Source of the DNA: Porphyrobacter sp. CACIAM 03H1
GTDB lineage: Bacteria; Pseudomonadota; Alphaproteobacteria; Sphingomonadales; Sphingomonadaceae
Reading direction: 5' to 3'
Length of the DNA: 64,000 bases
NCBI RefSeq assembly: GCF_002215495.1
Contig: NZ_CP021378.1
Span: 394,417-458,416 of the forward strand
Shown one piece after another: positions 26,975-37,594 of the stretch. The notes beneath the pieces are model-generated. The model was not told where the DNA came from and did not search any database. It was given only the letters and a program-made list of their open reading frames with translations. Position 1 is the first letter of the stretch; every line of letters begins with the position of its first letter. Made by a program: the position numbers and the translations under genes.

Positions 26975-27564
26975 CCAAGCCGCTGATTCTCGCGAGCAAA
27001 TCCGCCTCGCGCCGGGCAATGCTCGATGCCGCCGGGGTGGGCTACGAGAGCGTGCCGGCCGATATCGACGAGCGGGCGGTGGAGGCTGGCCTGGCGGGTG
27101 CCTCGCCTGCCGAAGTGGCCGAGGCGCTCAGCGTGGCCAAGGCCGCAGCAGTGGCGGAGCTGCACCCGCAAGCCCTTGTTATCGGGTCGGATTCCCTTGT
27201 GGTCTGCGCCGGTCGGCGGTTCGACAAGCCGCTCAGCCGTGAGGAGGCGGGGGAGCACCTGCGGTTCTTCTCCGGCAAGGTGATGGAGCTCCACTCCGCC
27301 GCCGCGTTGGTCCAGGGCGAAGGGTGCCTGTGGAGCCATGCCAGCCTCGCGCGCCTTCATGTCCGCACGCTGTCCGAGGAATTCATCGAACATTATCTGG
27401 GACTTGAATGGCCAGCCATCGGCCACACCGTAGGAGCCTTCCGGATCGAGGGGCCGGGGGTGCAGCTGTTCGAGAGCATTGACGGCGACCAGTTCACCGT
27501 GCCGGGGATGCCGCTGCTGCCCCTGCTCGGCGCCCTGCGCGAGGAGGGGGTGTTACTCGCGTGA
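26971..27564 (+). CDS. maf: Maf-family nucleotide pyrophosphatase
   Basis: House-cleaning pyrophosphatase acting on nonstandard nucleoside triphosphates. The 197 residues start with the family motif ASKSASRR (8-15), followed by IGSDSLV near 71-77 and the DKPLSREEA loop. The C-terminal DQFTVPGMPLLPL segment is also typical. The ATG at 26971 overlaps the ppsR stop and its own stop overlaps aroE by GTGA, so ppsR-maf-aroE-coaE form one tightly coupled unit. Confidence 0.94.
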   Translation: MTKPLILASKSASRRAMLDAAGVGYESVPADIDERAVEAGLAGASPAEVAEALSVAKAAAVAELHPQALVIGSDSLVVCAGRRFDKPLSREEAGEHLRFFSGKVMELHSAAALVQGEGCLWSHASLARLHVRTLSEEFIEHYLGLEWPAIGHTVGAFRIEGPGVQLFESIDGDQFTVPGMPLLPLLGALREEGVLLA

Positions 27565-28421
27565 CCAAGCCCTATGCCGAGGTGATCGGCGATCCCATCA
27601 CCCAGTCCAAGTCCCCGAAAATCCACAATTTCTGGCTCGCAAAACTAGGGATCGACGCCGCATACCGTGCCTGCCACGTCACCCCCGACCAGCTCCCCGC
27701 TTACCTCGGTGCCCGGCGGGAAGACCTCGACTGGCGCGGGTGCAATGTCACCATGCCGCACAAGCAGGCGATCATGCCGCTCCTCGACCGCATCGACCCC
27801 CCTGCGGACTCCATCGTGGCGGTGAACACCGTGGTACGACATGGCAACGACATCGCGATGACCGGCACCAATACCGACGCGGCGGGCTTTCTCGAGCCGC
27901 TGGCGGGCGACCTGGCGCAAACCCACTATTTCCGCATGGCCCGCATCATCGGCACCGGCGGCGCGGCCCGCGCGATCATCGCCGCGCTGGCGGGGCACGG
28001 CTTCACGCTGGTGGTCGCCGGGCGCGATCCGGCCAAGGCCCGCGCCCTGCTCGACGAACTGGCACCCGGGGGCGAGCACCACACGCCCCCCCTCGCCCAT
28101 TTTGCCGACCCGACCGACTTTGCCTTCGACGACCGCGAGGGCTGCCTCGATCTCGTCGTCAACGCCTCGAGCCTTGGCATGGCCGGACAGCCGCCCCTGC
28201 CCTTCGACTGGAGCCATGCCCCGCCGGGGAGCATAGCCTACGACATCGTCACGGCCCCGCTCGACACGCCGTTCCTGCACGGCGCCCGTGCGCGGGGCCA
28301 CCGCACCATCGACGGCCTCTCCATGCTGATCGGGCAGGCGGCGGTCGCTTTCGAGAGGTTCTTCGGCCAGCCCGCCCCGCGGGAGTATGATGCCGAACTG
28401 CGCGAGTTGCTCACCACATGA
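27561..28421 (+). CDS. aroE: Shikimate dehydrogenase (NADP+)
   Basis: Reduces 3-dehydroshikimate to shikimate in aromatic amino acid synthesis. The 286 residues show the substrate-binding start GDPITQSKSP (residues 10-19), the catalytic lysine in NVTMPHK (near 55-61), and a Rossmann half with GTGGAARAI near 131-139. The GTG start overlaps the maf stop (GTGA), and coaE starts by ATGA overlap at the other end. Confidence 0.95.
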   Translation: MTKPYAEVIGDPITQSKSPKIHNFWLAKLGIDAAYRACHVTPDQLPAYLGARREDLDWRGCNVTMPHKQAIMPLLDRIDPPADSIVAVNTVVRHGNDIAMTGTNTDAAGFLEPLAGDLAQTHYFRMARIIGTGGAARAIIAALAGHGFTLVVAGRDPAKARALLDELAPGGEHHTPPLAHFADPTDFAFDDREGCLDLVVNASSLGMAGQPPLPFDWSHAPPGSIAYDIVTAPLDTPFLHGARARGHRTIDGLSMLIGQAAVAFERFFGQPAPREYDAELRELLTT

Positions 28422-29002
28422 CCCGCCCCAAGATCATCGGCCTCACCGGAAGCATCGGCATGGGCAAGTCGACCGTCGCCGCCATGTTCGCCGAGGCCGG
28501 CATCCCGGTGTTCGATGCCGATGCCGAGGTGCACGCGATGCAGGGGCCGGGCGGCGAGCTCGTCCCTGCGATCGAGGCGGCCTTCCCCGGATCGACCGGA
28601 CCCGAGGGCGTCGACCGCGACCGGCTGGGGCATCAGGTCTTTGCCGACAAGGCCGCGCTCCAGCGGCTCGAAGCGATCGTCCACCCGGCCGTTGCCGCGA
28701 AGCGCGCCGCCTTCCTCGAACAGCACGCCGACAAGCGCGCGGTGGTGTTCGACATCCCGCTGCTGTTCGAGCGCGGCGGTCACGAGTCGGTCGACCTGGT
28801 CGTGGTCGTCTCCGCCCCCGAGGCGGTCCAGCGCGCCCGGGTGCTCGCCCGCCCGGGCATGACCGAGCAGAAATTCGAGCATATCTTCGGCCTCCAACTC
28901 CACGATTCCGAGAAGCGCGAAAGGGCCGATCACGTCATCGACACCGGCACCAGCCTCGCGGAAACCCGCGCCCAGGTCGCCGCGCTGATTGCGACACTTT
29001 GA
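28418..29002 (+). CDS. coaE: Dephospho-CoA kinase
   Basis: Phosphorylates dephospho-CoA, the last step of coenzyme A synthesis. The P-loop GSIGMGKST is at residues 10-18 and the substrate region VFDADAEVH near 32-40; 194 residues is normal. It overlaps aroE by ATGA. dnaQ follows after 49 bases, continuing the conserved ppsR-maf-aroE-coaE-dnaQ order beside the origin. Confidence 0.95.
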   Translation: MTRPKIIGLTGSIGMGKSTVAAMFAEAGIPVFDADAEVHAMQGPGGELVPAIEAAFPGSTGPEGVDRDRLGHQVFADKAALQRLEAIVHPAVAAKRAAFLEQHADKRAVVFDIPLLFERGGHESVDLVVVVSAPEAVQRARVLARPGMTEQKFEHIFGLQLHDSEKRERADHVIDTGTSLAETRAQVAALIATL

Positions 29003-29051
29003 TTGCAGCGAGCGCTTGCAAGTCGCCCGGGATGGGAGGATAGTCCTGCAA

Positions 29052-29756
29052 ATGCGTGAGGTCATCTTCGACACCGAAACCACCGGGCTCGACCCCAAGA
29101 CCGGGGACCGCATGGTGGAAATCGGCTGCATCGAGATGATCGACCGGGTCGAGACCGGCCGCACCTTCCACGCCTATTTCAACCCCGATCGCGATATGCC
29201 GGTGGAGGCCGAGCGGGTCCACGGCCTCAGCGCCGCCTTCCTCGCCACCAAGCCGCGCTTCGCAGAACTGGCGGACGAACTGCTCGAATTCCTCGGCGAT
29301 GCCCCGCTGGTGGCGCACAATGCCGGGTTCGACTTCGGCTTCCTCAACAACGAACTGGAACTGGCGGGCCGCGCGGCGATCAGCATGGAGCGGATGGTCG
29401 ACACCGTTGCCATTGCGCGCAGGAAGCACCCCGGCGCCAAGCTCAGCCTCGATGCGCTGTGCACCCGCTACGGGATCGACCGCTCGCATCGGGTCAAGCA
29501 CGGCGCGCTGCTCGATGCCGAACTCCTCGCGCAGGTCTATGTCGAGCTGACCGGCGGGCGGCAGATCGGCCTCGGCCTTGCCCCCGGGGACGCCGTCCCT
29601 ACCCTTGTCGCGACAAGCGTCACCAACGTGCCCTGGCACCGTCCGTCCGCGGACCGGCCCCGGCGCGAACCCCGCCCCCATGTTGCCAGCCCGGAGGAGC
29701 TGGAACGACACCGCGCATTCATTGCCGGGATCACGGATGCGATCTGGGCCAGTTGA
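29052..29756 (+). CDS. dnaQ: DNA polymerase III epsilon subunit (3'-5' exonuclease)
   Basis: Proofreading subunit of the replicative polymerase. Exo I motif FDTETTGLD puts catalytic acids at Asp7 and Glu9, Exo II is in HNAGFDFGFL near 91-100, and Exo III is HGALLDAE with the general-base histidine. The region after about 180 is Pro/Arg-rich and probably contains the linker and clamp/alpha-binding tail. The ATG at 29052 is chosen over an in-frame start 21 codons earlier because the exonuclease fold begins at once. In Caulobacter secB follows; here hpf follows instead. Confidence 0.94.
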   Translation: MREVIFDTETTGLDPKTGDRMVEIGCIEMIDRVETGRTFHAYFNPDRDMPVEAERVHGLSAAFLATKPRFAELADELLEFLGDAPLVAHNAGFDFGFLNNELELAGRAAISMERMVDTVAIARRKHPGAKLSLDALCTRYGIDRSHRVKHGALLDAELLAQVYVELTGGRQIGLGLAPGDAVPTLVATSVTNVPWHRPSADRPRREPRPHVASPEELERHRAFIAGITDAIWAS

Positions 29757-29833
29757 AGCCCGCATCAACGCAACGGTCGCACCGTCACACCACCACACTG
29801 GGATCCTCATCACTGACGGGAGGAACACGCTTC

Positions 29834-30400
29834 ATGGATATTCGGATTTCCGGCCACCAGATGGACACCGGCAGCGCGTTGCAGGAGCACGCCTCGGACC
29901 GGCTCGGCGCGATCGTCGACAAGTATTTCGACCGGGCGCTTTCCAGCCACGTGACCTTCGGCAAGGCGCCCGCCGGGGCCTTCACCTGCGACATCGTCAC
30001 CCACGTGATGCAGGGCCTGATCCTCAAGGCGCAAGGCACTGCGCATGATGCCCATGTCGCGTTCGACAATGCCGTGGAGAAGATCGACAAGCAGCTCCGC
30101 CGCTACAAGCGCCGCCTCACCGACCGCCACGAACAGGCCGATCACGCCCGCGGCGAGGAAGAGGCCGCGTACACCATCCTCGCCGTCGAGGAGGACGAGG
30201 AGGAGGAAGTGGTCGCCGATGCCCCGCTGGTGATCGCCGAAACCCGCGTCGACATCCCCACCGCCAGCGTTGCCGATGCGGTGATGATGCTCGACCTCAG
30301 GAACACCGGGGCGCTGTTCTTCAAAAACGCTGGCACCGGACGGCATAATATGGTCTACAGGCGCGCCGATGGCTCGATCGGTTGGGTCGAGCCGAGATAG
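29834..30400 (+). CDS. hpf: Ribosome hibernation promoting factor, long form
   Basis: Long HPF that joins 70S ribosomes into inactive 100S dimers in stationary phase. The S30AE domain covers about residues 1-100, then an acidic linker (EEDEEEEVV) leads to the C-terminal dimerisation domain (about 133-188, ending DGSIGWVEPR). The ATG at 29834 has a strong GGGAGGAA site. ptsN lies downstream after 172 bases. In many proteobacteria rpoN, hpf and ptsN are neighbours; rpoN is not here. Confidence 0.93.
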   Translation: MDIRISGHQMDTGSALQEHASDRLGAIVDKYFDRALSSHVTFGKAPAGAFTCDIVTHVMQGLILKAQGTAHDAHVAFDNAVEKIDKQLRRYKRRLTDRHEQADHARGEEEAAYTILAVEEDEEEEVVADAPLVIAETRVDIPTASVADAVMMLDLRNTGALFFKNAGTGRHNMVYRRADGSIGWVEPR

Positions 30401-30572
30401 GGCCGCAAGGAGCCGCCTGCCGTTACGGCGAGGCCTCTCTTCGCAAAGGCCCAGGCGGCGGTAGCAGGAGGGGCTCCGCCCCGGCCCGGCGGTGCCCTTG
30501 GGGAGCACGACCGGTCCGGATATTCGCCACCGTGCCTTGGGGGGCGCGTTTTCATCCGGGATTGTTGGGACA

Positions 30573-31034
30573 ATGGACGTCAACCTCGCTCTTTCACCTC
30601 AGGCGATCGCCTTCGCCCGGCTCGATTCCAAGCCGAAGGTGCTGGCGCGCACGGCGCAGCTGCTCGCCCACGCCTACGGGCTGGACGAGAGCGAGGTGCT
30701 CGAGAACCTCGAGGCGCGCGAGGCGCTGGGGAGCACGGGCTTCGGGCGCGGGGTGGCGATTCCGCACTGCCGCTCGAAGGATGTCCGCCGTCCCTCGATG
30801 GCGCTGATCCGGCTCGAGACGCCGATCGATTTCGCCGCCGCCGATGCCCGGCCCGTTACGCTGGTGTGCGGGCTGGTCTCGCCCGAGAACGCCGGGGCGA
30901 CGCATCTCCACGCGCTTGCCGCGATCTCGCGCCTGACGCGCGACGAGACGATGCTCCAGATGCTCGCCGACGCGCCCGATACCGAGGCGGCCTATGCGCT
31001 GCTGACCAACCAGTTCCTGCGCGACGCGGCCTGA
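30573..31034 (+). CDS. ptsN: PTS IIA-like nitrogen-regulatory protein PtsN
   Basis: EIIA-Ntr protein of the nitrogen phosphotransferase system, which signals PEP/nitrogen status by its phosphorylation state. The phosphorylatable histidine is His65 in GVAIPHCRS; 153 residues is the normal size for a stand-alone protein. The 172 bases upstream contain short GC-rich inverted repeats but no recognisable regulatory element. The thioesterase gene follows after 12 bases. Confidence 0.94.
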   Translation: MDVNLALSPQAIAFARLDSKPKVLARTAQLLAHAYGLDESEVLENLEAREALGSTGFGRGVAIPHCRSKDVRRPSMALIRLETPIDFAAADARPVTLVCGLVSPENAGATHLHALAAISRLTRDETMLQMLADAPDTEAAYALLTNQFLRDAA

Positions 31035-31046
31035 TCCTACCGACGC

Positions 31047-31541
31047 GTGACGATGGCCCCCGGTGACGGACTTCCTCCGGCAAGCGGTGCCGAGCAGCAT
31101 TACCGGGCTCTGGAGCGGCTCTATGCCTCGGCGCCGGTCAACGCCAAGTTCGCGAGCCGGCTGCATATCCCGTGCGAGGGCCGCTCGCAGCTGACCTTCA
31201 CCGTCACCCCCGAGGATTACCACGCGGCCGGCGCGGCGCACGGGACGATCTATTTCAAGATGCTCGACGATGCGGCCTTCTATGCCGCCAACACGCTGGC
31301 GACCGACCGCTTCCTGCTGACCACCAGCTTCAACCTCCACTTCACCAAGCCGGTGCGCGCCGGCACCGTCACCGCAGAGGGCCGCTGGGTGAGCGGGCGG
31401 CGGCGGGTCTTCGTCGCCGAGGCGCGGCTGGTGGACGAGGAGGGCGAGGAGATCGGGCGCGGCACCGGCACCTTCATGCGCAGCCGCATCGCCCTGTCGA
31501 GCCTGCCGGGCTATGCGGCGGGCGGACCGTCGGGGCTCTAA
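31047..31541 (+). CDS. PaaI-type hotdog-fold thioesterase, 164 aa
   Basis: Hotdog-fold acyl-CoA thioesterase of the PaaI/YigI kind, with a central helix region HGTIYFKMLDDAAFYAA (about 65-81) and the strand pattern TTSFNLHFTKPVRAGTV. Substrate unknown. A GTG at 31047 or an ATG at 31053 could start it; the fold begins later, so both are possible. It is followed after 2 bases by a DUF1491 gene. Function of the ptsN-thioesterase-DUF1491 group as a unit is not evident. Confidence 0.85.
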   Translation: MTMAPGDGLPPASGAEQHYRALERLYASAPVNAKFASRLHIPCEGRSQLTFTVTPEDYHAAGAAHGTIYFKMLDDAAFYAANTLATDRFLLTTSFNLHFTKPVRAGTVTAEGRWVSGRRRVFVAEARLVDEEGEEIGRGTGTFMRSRIALSSLPGYAAGGPSGL

Positions 31542-31543
31542 AG

Positions 31544-31885
31544 GTGCAGGACCGCCTGCCCGCGCACCTCGAGGCGAGCGCGATTCTCCGCCTCGCCGAG
31601 GCGCAGGGCGGCTTCGCCACGGTGCTGGCCAAGGGCGAGCGGGACGCGGGGACGATCCTCCTGGTAACCCTCTATCGCGGCGCGGGCGCGGTGCTTTACG
31701 AAAGAATGCCGCAGATCGACGGGTCGCGCAAGTTTCTTGCTGCAAAGCGGGAGAACCCTGAGAATCCGCAGGAATTCTCCGAATATCTGGCCCGCCGCCG
31801 CCAGCAGGACAGCGATATGTGGCTGATTGAGGTTGATATCGCGGATGCGGAACGGTTCGTCGCAGGGCTCGACGAATTGCGTTGA
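31544..31885 (+). CDS. DUF1491 family protein, 113 aa
   Basis: Small protein matching DUF1491, an alphaproteobacterial family of unknown function. Conserved features are the start RLPAHLEASAILR, the GFATVLAKGERDAGTILLV strand pair, LYERMP, and the DMWLIEVDI segment near the end. The GTG at 31544 starts 2 bases after the thioesterase stop and AAAGGT precedes it, so the two are coupled. Confidence 0.83.
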   Translation: MQDRLPAHLEASAILRLAEAQGGFATVLAKGERDAGTILLVTLYRGAGAVLYERMPQIDGSRKFLAAKRENPENPQEFSEYLARRRQQDSDMWLIEVDIADAERFVAGLDELR

Positions 31886-32078
31886 CGTAAACGGCAGGTG
31901 CCGCCAGAGGCCCGCTCCAATTCCTCGCGCAGGCTGGCAGGACGGCAATCCGGCCGTATCGACCAGCACGCAGACGGGGAGCGGCCGGCAGGCTTCTTCG
32001 AACCCCCCTATCCCGTAACGGTCCGGATCAGGTTCCCGCCTGCGCCTGTGCGCGCTCACCGCCCGATTTGTAGTATTG

Positions 32079-32726
32079 ATGCGTCGCAAGACCACCACCT
32101 TCGTCGCGATCGCCGCTGTGGCTGTCGCAACCACGTTGTTCCCGGGCGGCCGCAATGCCGCCGCCCTCGCCGAGGCCGTCACCGGAGCGCCTGTCGCTCC
32201 CGCAGAGGCCCCCGAGCTGGTCCCCGAGCCGGTCGTCTTCGTCTCCGAGGAAGTGGTGCAGCCGCTGCCCTCCGAAGCGCCCGCCGAGACCCCTGTCCTC
32301 ACCGAAGCCGGATCGCTTCACGAGCTGGTCGGCATGATCGACACCGACGCCCCGATGGACAGCGAGATGCGCTGCCTCGCGGGCGCGGTCTATTTCGAGG
32401 CGCGCGGCGAGCCGCTGGCGGGCCAGCTGGCGGTGGCGCAGGTCATCATCAACCGCACCGAGGACGGTCGCTTCCCGCGCTCCTATTGCGGGGTCGTCGC
32501 CCAGCCCGGACAGTTCTCCTTCATGCGCGGGAGCCGGATGCCGGCCGTGCGCGAAGGCTCGCCCGCCTGGGAGCGCGCCGTTGCGGTCGCGCAGATCGCG
32601 CATCGGGGCCTGTGGGAGTCCGGGGCGGAAGGCGCCGTGTTCTTCCACGCCCGCTACGTGAAGCCGGGCTGGAGCCGCACCAAGACCCGCCTCGCCCAGA
32701 TCGACACGCATATCTTCTATCGCTGA
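32079..32726 (+). CDS. SleB-like cell wall hydrolase, 215 aa
   Basis: Exported hydrolase with a C-terminal SleB/Hydrolase_2 domain (about residues 97-213), starting CLAGAVYFEARGEPLAGQ with the conserved glutamates and ending WSRTKTRLAQIDTHIFY. SleB enzymes are lytic transglycosylases of peptidoglycan. The N-terminus has a signal peptide or anchor (about 7-25) and a 60-residue Pro/Glu/Val-rich linker. Two cysteines in the domain (MRCLAG, SYCGVV) fit a disulfide. ATG at 32079 is used; a TTG three bases upstream is less likely. The 193 bases before it hold no gene I can identify. Confidence 0.87.
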   Translation: MRRKTTTFVAIAAVAVATTLFPGGRNAAALAEAVTGAPVAPAEAPELVPEPVVFVSEEVVQPLPSEAPAETPVLTEAGSLHELVGMIDTDAPMDSEMRCLAGAVYFEARGEPLAGQLAVAQVIINRTEDGRFPRSYCGVVAQPGQFSFMRGSRMPAVREGSPAWERAVAVAQIAHRGLWESGAEGAVFFHARYVKPGWSRTKTRLAQIDTHIFYR

Positions 32727-32757
32727 GTGTCGGGAGGGCATCGCCCCCCTCTCATTT

Positions 32758-32872
32758 CCGTTCGTGCTGAGCCTGTCGGAAGCGAAGCTGACGCGAAGCG
32801 TCTACCACTGCACTTCTTCGGCACCGCCGGACAAAGTGAAGTACAGCCGTTCGACAGGCTCAGGGCGAACGG
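32758..32872. repeat. REP-like inverted repeat (GAGCCTGTCG type)
   Basis: Two 22-base arms in opposite orientation, 32758-32779 (starting CCGTTCGTGCTGAGCCTGTC) and 32851-32872 (GACAGGCTCAGGGCGAACGG at its end). They differ at three positions and flank about 70 bases with smaller internal repeats. It lies between converging sleB-like and xth genes. The same kind of element is scattered through many sphingomonad genomes (recalled, not searched). Confidence 0.75.
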
Positions 32873-32881
32873 GATTGCTGT

Positions 32882-33676
32882 TCAAGCCGTCAGGCGCACC
32901 CAGACCGGCGTGTGGTCGCTCGCCTTCTCGCGGCCGCGATAGCTCTTGTCGACGCCGCAGGCCTCGAGCCGGTCGGCGCATTCGGGCGAGAGCAGGATGT
33001 GGTCGATCCTGAAGCCGTGATCGCGCTGCCAGGCGCCCGCCTGATAGTCCCAGTAGGTCCACACCCCCCCGCGCGGGTTGTGGGTGCGGATCGCATCGAC
33101 CCACCCGTCCGCCAGCAGCCGCGCATAGGCGGCGCGGCTTTCGGGCTGCATCAGCGCGTCGCTTGCCATCGCCTTGACCGACCACACGTCGTCGTCATGC
33201 GGGATGACGTTGAAATCCCCGAGCACCACCGCCGGAATCTCCGCCGCCCAGAGTTCGGCCATCCGCTCCCGCAGCCTCGCCATCCACGCCAGCTTGTAGG
33301 TGAACTTCGGCCCGGGATGGGGGTTGCCATTGGGCAGGTAGAGGCAGGCGATGCGGATGCCCGACACATCGGCCTCGAGATAGCGAGCCTGTTCCTCGTC
33401 CCCCTCGTTGGGGCCGGGAATGCCAAGCCCGCGTTTCACCTCGGTCAGCGTGTAGCCCGCGCGGGCATCGGCAAGGATCGCCACCCCGTTGAAGGCCTTC
33501 TGTCCGTGGGTGAGGACCGCATAGCCCAGCGCCTCGATCTCGGCCGCGGGGAAGCCCTCGTCCTGCGACTTGATCTCCTGCAGGCAGGCGACCGCCGGGC
33601 GGGTTTCCTCGAGCCACTCGAGAAGGCGCGGCAGGCGCGCCTTGATGCCGTTGATGTTGTAGGTGGCGATTTTCAT
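32882..33676 (-). CDS. xth: Exodeoxyribonuclease III
   Basis: AP endonuclease and 3'-5' exonuclease of base-excision repair. The fold starts MKIATYNINGIKAR; the metal-binding glutamate is Glu34 in LQEIKSQDE; DFN near 155-157 and the terminal SDHTPVWV motif supply the other catalytic residues. 264 residues is normal. It is downstream of the ErpA-type gene on the same strand with a 38-base gap. Confidence 0.95.
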   Translation of the reverse strand: MKIATYNINGIKARLPRLLEWLEETRPAVACLQEIKSQDEGFPAAEIEALGYAVLTHGQKAFNGVAILADARAGYTLTEVKRGLGIPGPNEGDEEQARYLEADVSGIRIACLYLPNGNPHPGPKFTYKLAWMARLRERMAELWAAEIPAVVLGDFNVIPHDDDVWSVKAMASDALMQPESRAAYARLLADGWVDAIRTHNPRGGVWTYWDYQAGAWQRDHGFRIDHILLSPECADRLEACGVDKSYRGREKASDHTPVWVRLTA

Positions 33677-33714
33677 GGCCGCCCTGATGCCCGAAAGGCG
33701 CGCGCGGGTCTAAC

Positions 33715-34047
33715 CTAAATCCCGAAGCTCGCCCCGCAGCCGCAGCCTGCGGCGGCCTGCGGATTCTCGACCTTGAAGGCCGCGCCGCCCAGCGATTCCA
33801 CGAAATCCACCGTGCTCCCGGCGATGAGATCGAGGCTGACCGGATCGACCACCAGCCTCACTCCGTCGGTCTCCGAGACGCTGTCGTCGGCTTCCGGCGC
33901 CTCGGCGAGGTCGAACTTGTACTGGAAGCCCGAACAGCCCCCGCCCTCGACTGCAAGGCGCAGGATCGCGGGGCGCGACTGCTTCTGTGCGATCAGGGCG
34001 ACCCGCCTGGCGGCGGCGGGGGTGAGGATCAGGGATTCGGCGGTCAT
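33715..34047 (-). CDS. erpA: ErpA/HesB-type iron-sulfur cluster carrier, 110 aa
   Basis: A-type carrier that receives Fe-S clusters and passes them to apoproteins. The three ligand cysteines are present: Cys38 in GGGCSGF and Cys102/Cys104 in GCGCG near the end. It resembles the ErpA subgroup, but IscA or SufA cannot be excluded from sequence alone, because no isc or suf genes are adjacent. It lies between the CBS-domain gene and xth, all reading left. Confidence 0.87.
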   Translation of the reverse strand: MTAESLILTPAAARRVALIAQKQSRPAILRLAVEGGGCSGFQYKFDLAEAPEADDSVSETDGVRLVVDPVSLDLIAGSTVDFVESLGGAAFKVENPQAAAGCGCGASFGI

Positions 34048-34085
34048 GCCTGCAATTTAGGGCGCGCGCCGCCCCGACTCAAGGG

Positions 34086-34517
34086 TCACACCGCCTGGAT
34101 GTAGTTCCGCAGCGCCTCGGCCTCGTGCTGCACCTCGTCCATCTTGTGCTTCACGAGATCGCCGATCGAGATGAAGGCGACCAGCGCGCCATTGTCGAGC
34201 ACCGGGAAGTGGCGGAACCGGCGGCGGGTCATCATGCCCAGCGCCTCGTCGATGGTGGTCGAAGGCTCGACCGTCACCGCGGGCGAGGTCATGATCTCCT
34301 CCACCGGCACGTCGAGGCATTCCTTGCCCCGATCCGCGAGGCGGTAGATCACGTCGCGTTCGGAAACGATGCCGACCACCCGGCCATCGCGCATCACCGG
34401 CAGGGCGCCGATGCGGCGGGTGGCGAGGGTCTGCACGACCTCGGATACCGGGGTGTGGCAATCGCAGGCGATGATGTCGGATGCGGTGCGGCGGGCGATG
34501 ATCTGGGCAATGTTCAT
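34086..34517 (-). CDS. CBS-domain pair protein, 143 aa
   Basis: Stand-alone protein made of two CBS motifs (about residues 10-65 and 75-130), a unit that binds adenine nucleotides and senses energy state or acts as a regulator. The signature segments GALPVMRDGRVVGIVSERDV and FPVLDNGALVAFISIGDLV are clear. I use the ATG at 34517; an upstream in-frame start would add 12 residues without a better ribosome-binding site. Its target is unknown. Confidence 0.88.
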   Translation of the reverse strand: MNIAQIIARRTASDIIACDCHTPVSEVVQTLATRRIGALPVMRDGRVVGIVSERDVIYRLADRGKECLDVPVEEIMTSPAVTVEPSTTIDEALGMMTRRRFRHFPVLDNGALVAFISIGDLVKHKMDEVQHEAEALRNYIQAV

Positions 34518-34679
34518 GACGACTCCCTCACTCTCCACCCGTGAAGGTGACACGTTTGCGGCGGAAAGGCGAATCTGCCCGTCGCATCATGCGTTTCAGC
34601 AGGGGCGTGCGCCGCATGCAGCGTCCCTTGCGGCTTTCGCGCGTTGCATTGCGGCCACGCGCGCGCCATGTCGGGAGGC

Positions 34680-34991
34680 ATGACCCGCAAATCCCCGCTC
34701 GAGGATCCCGTGAACGCCGCCCATGCCTGGGCGCGCTATCGCCAGATCATGAAATGGCTGCTCGCCGCGACGGTGCTGACCGTAGGTATCGCGATGGGCC
34801 TGCTGTTCGCCTTCAACGGGGCGATCTCGGTCCATTTCTACATCGCGGTGGCGCTGGGCATCAGCCTGACGATGCTGCTGGGCGGCGGCCTGATGGGGCT
34901 GGTGTTCCTCTCCAACGGCACCGGCCATGATGAATCGGTCGACAACCAGATGCCGGGCCGCGACGAGTTCTGGAGCCCGAAGGAGGACTAA
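34680..34991 (+). CDS. Small two-helix membrane protein of unknown function, 103 aa
   Basis: Hypothetical inner-membrane protein with two hydrophobic helices (about 25-47 and 52-76) and a short acidic tail ending DEFWSPKED. The ATG at 34680 has a GGGAGG site a few bases upstream. Its TAA stop overlaps the stop of the convergent ferredoxin gene by 4 bases. I do not recognise a named family. Confidence 0.7.
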   Translation: MTRKSPLEDPVNAAHAWARYRQIMKWLLAATVLTVGIAMGLLFAFNGAISVHFYIAVALGISLTMLLGGGLMGLVFLSNGTGHDESVDNQMPGRDEFWSPKED

Positions 34992-35397
34992 TCCTTCGGC
35001 ATGAGCCGGTAATCCTCCACCGGCACGCCCCCGATCAGGTGTTCCTGGATGATCCGTTCGAGCACCTTCGGGCTGCACGAGTGGTACCAAATCCCGTCAG
35101 GCCACACGACCGCGACCGGCCCTGCGGCGCAGATCTGGAGACAATCGGCCTTGGTGCGCTGCACCCCGCCGCCGGCCCCGCGCTTGCTCTCCGCGCCGCG
35201 CTGCGGGCCGACCAGCCCCAGTTCCTTGAGCCGCCCCTTGAGGTAGCTCCACGCCTCCTCGCCCTCCTTCCTCGAACAGCACTTCTGCTTTTCCGAGAGG
35301 GCGCAGAGCATGATGTGGCGGGTGATCTGCGTGCCCTGCGCCGGATCGCCAAAATGCTTGGCGAGCGAATGGCGTGCGGATTCGAGTTCCTGCCGGC

Positions 35398-35401
<4 letters not shown>
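34988..35401 (-). CDS. Thioredoxin-like [2Fe-2S] ferredoxin domain protein, 137 aa
   Basis: Ferredoxin of the thioredoxin-fold [2Fe-2S] class. The cysteine pattern is CALSEKQKCC near residues 27-36, then DCLQICAAGP and WYHSC later in the chain. This fold also occurs in NuoE-like and hydrogenase-linked subunits, but no such partners are nearby. The ATG at 35401 overlaps the stop of the S9 peptidase gene by ATGA, so it is translationally coupled to it. Confidence 0.87.
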
Positions 35402-37554
<2,153 letters not shown>

Positions 37555-37594
37555 GGCGGCGGGGTTACTCCCCCCGCCCCGCCATTGCCAGACC

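Noticed and set aside
31999..32040. Minus-strand stretch GAACCTGATCC ... TAGGGG resembling the 3' half of a TPP riboswitch
   Set aside because: The CTGAGA half and the P2/P3 stems are missing, and no thiamine gene lies downstream in that direction.
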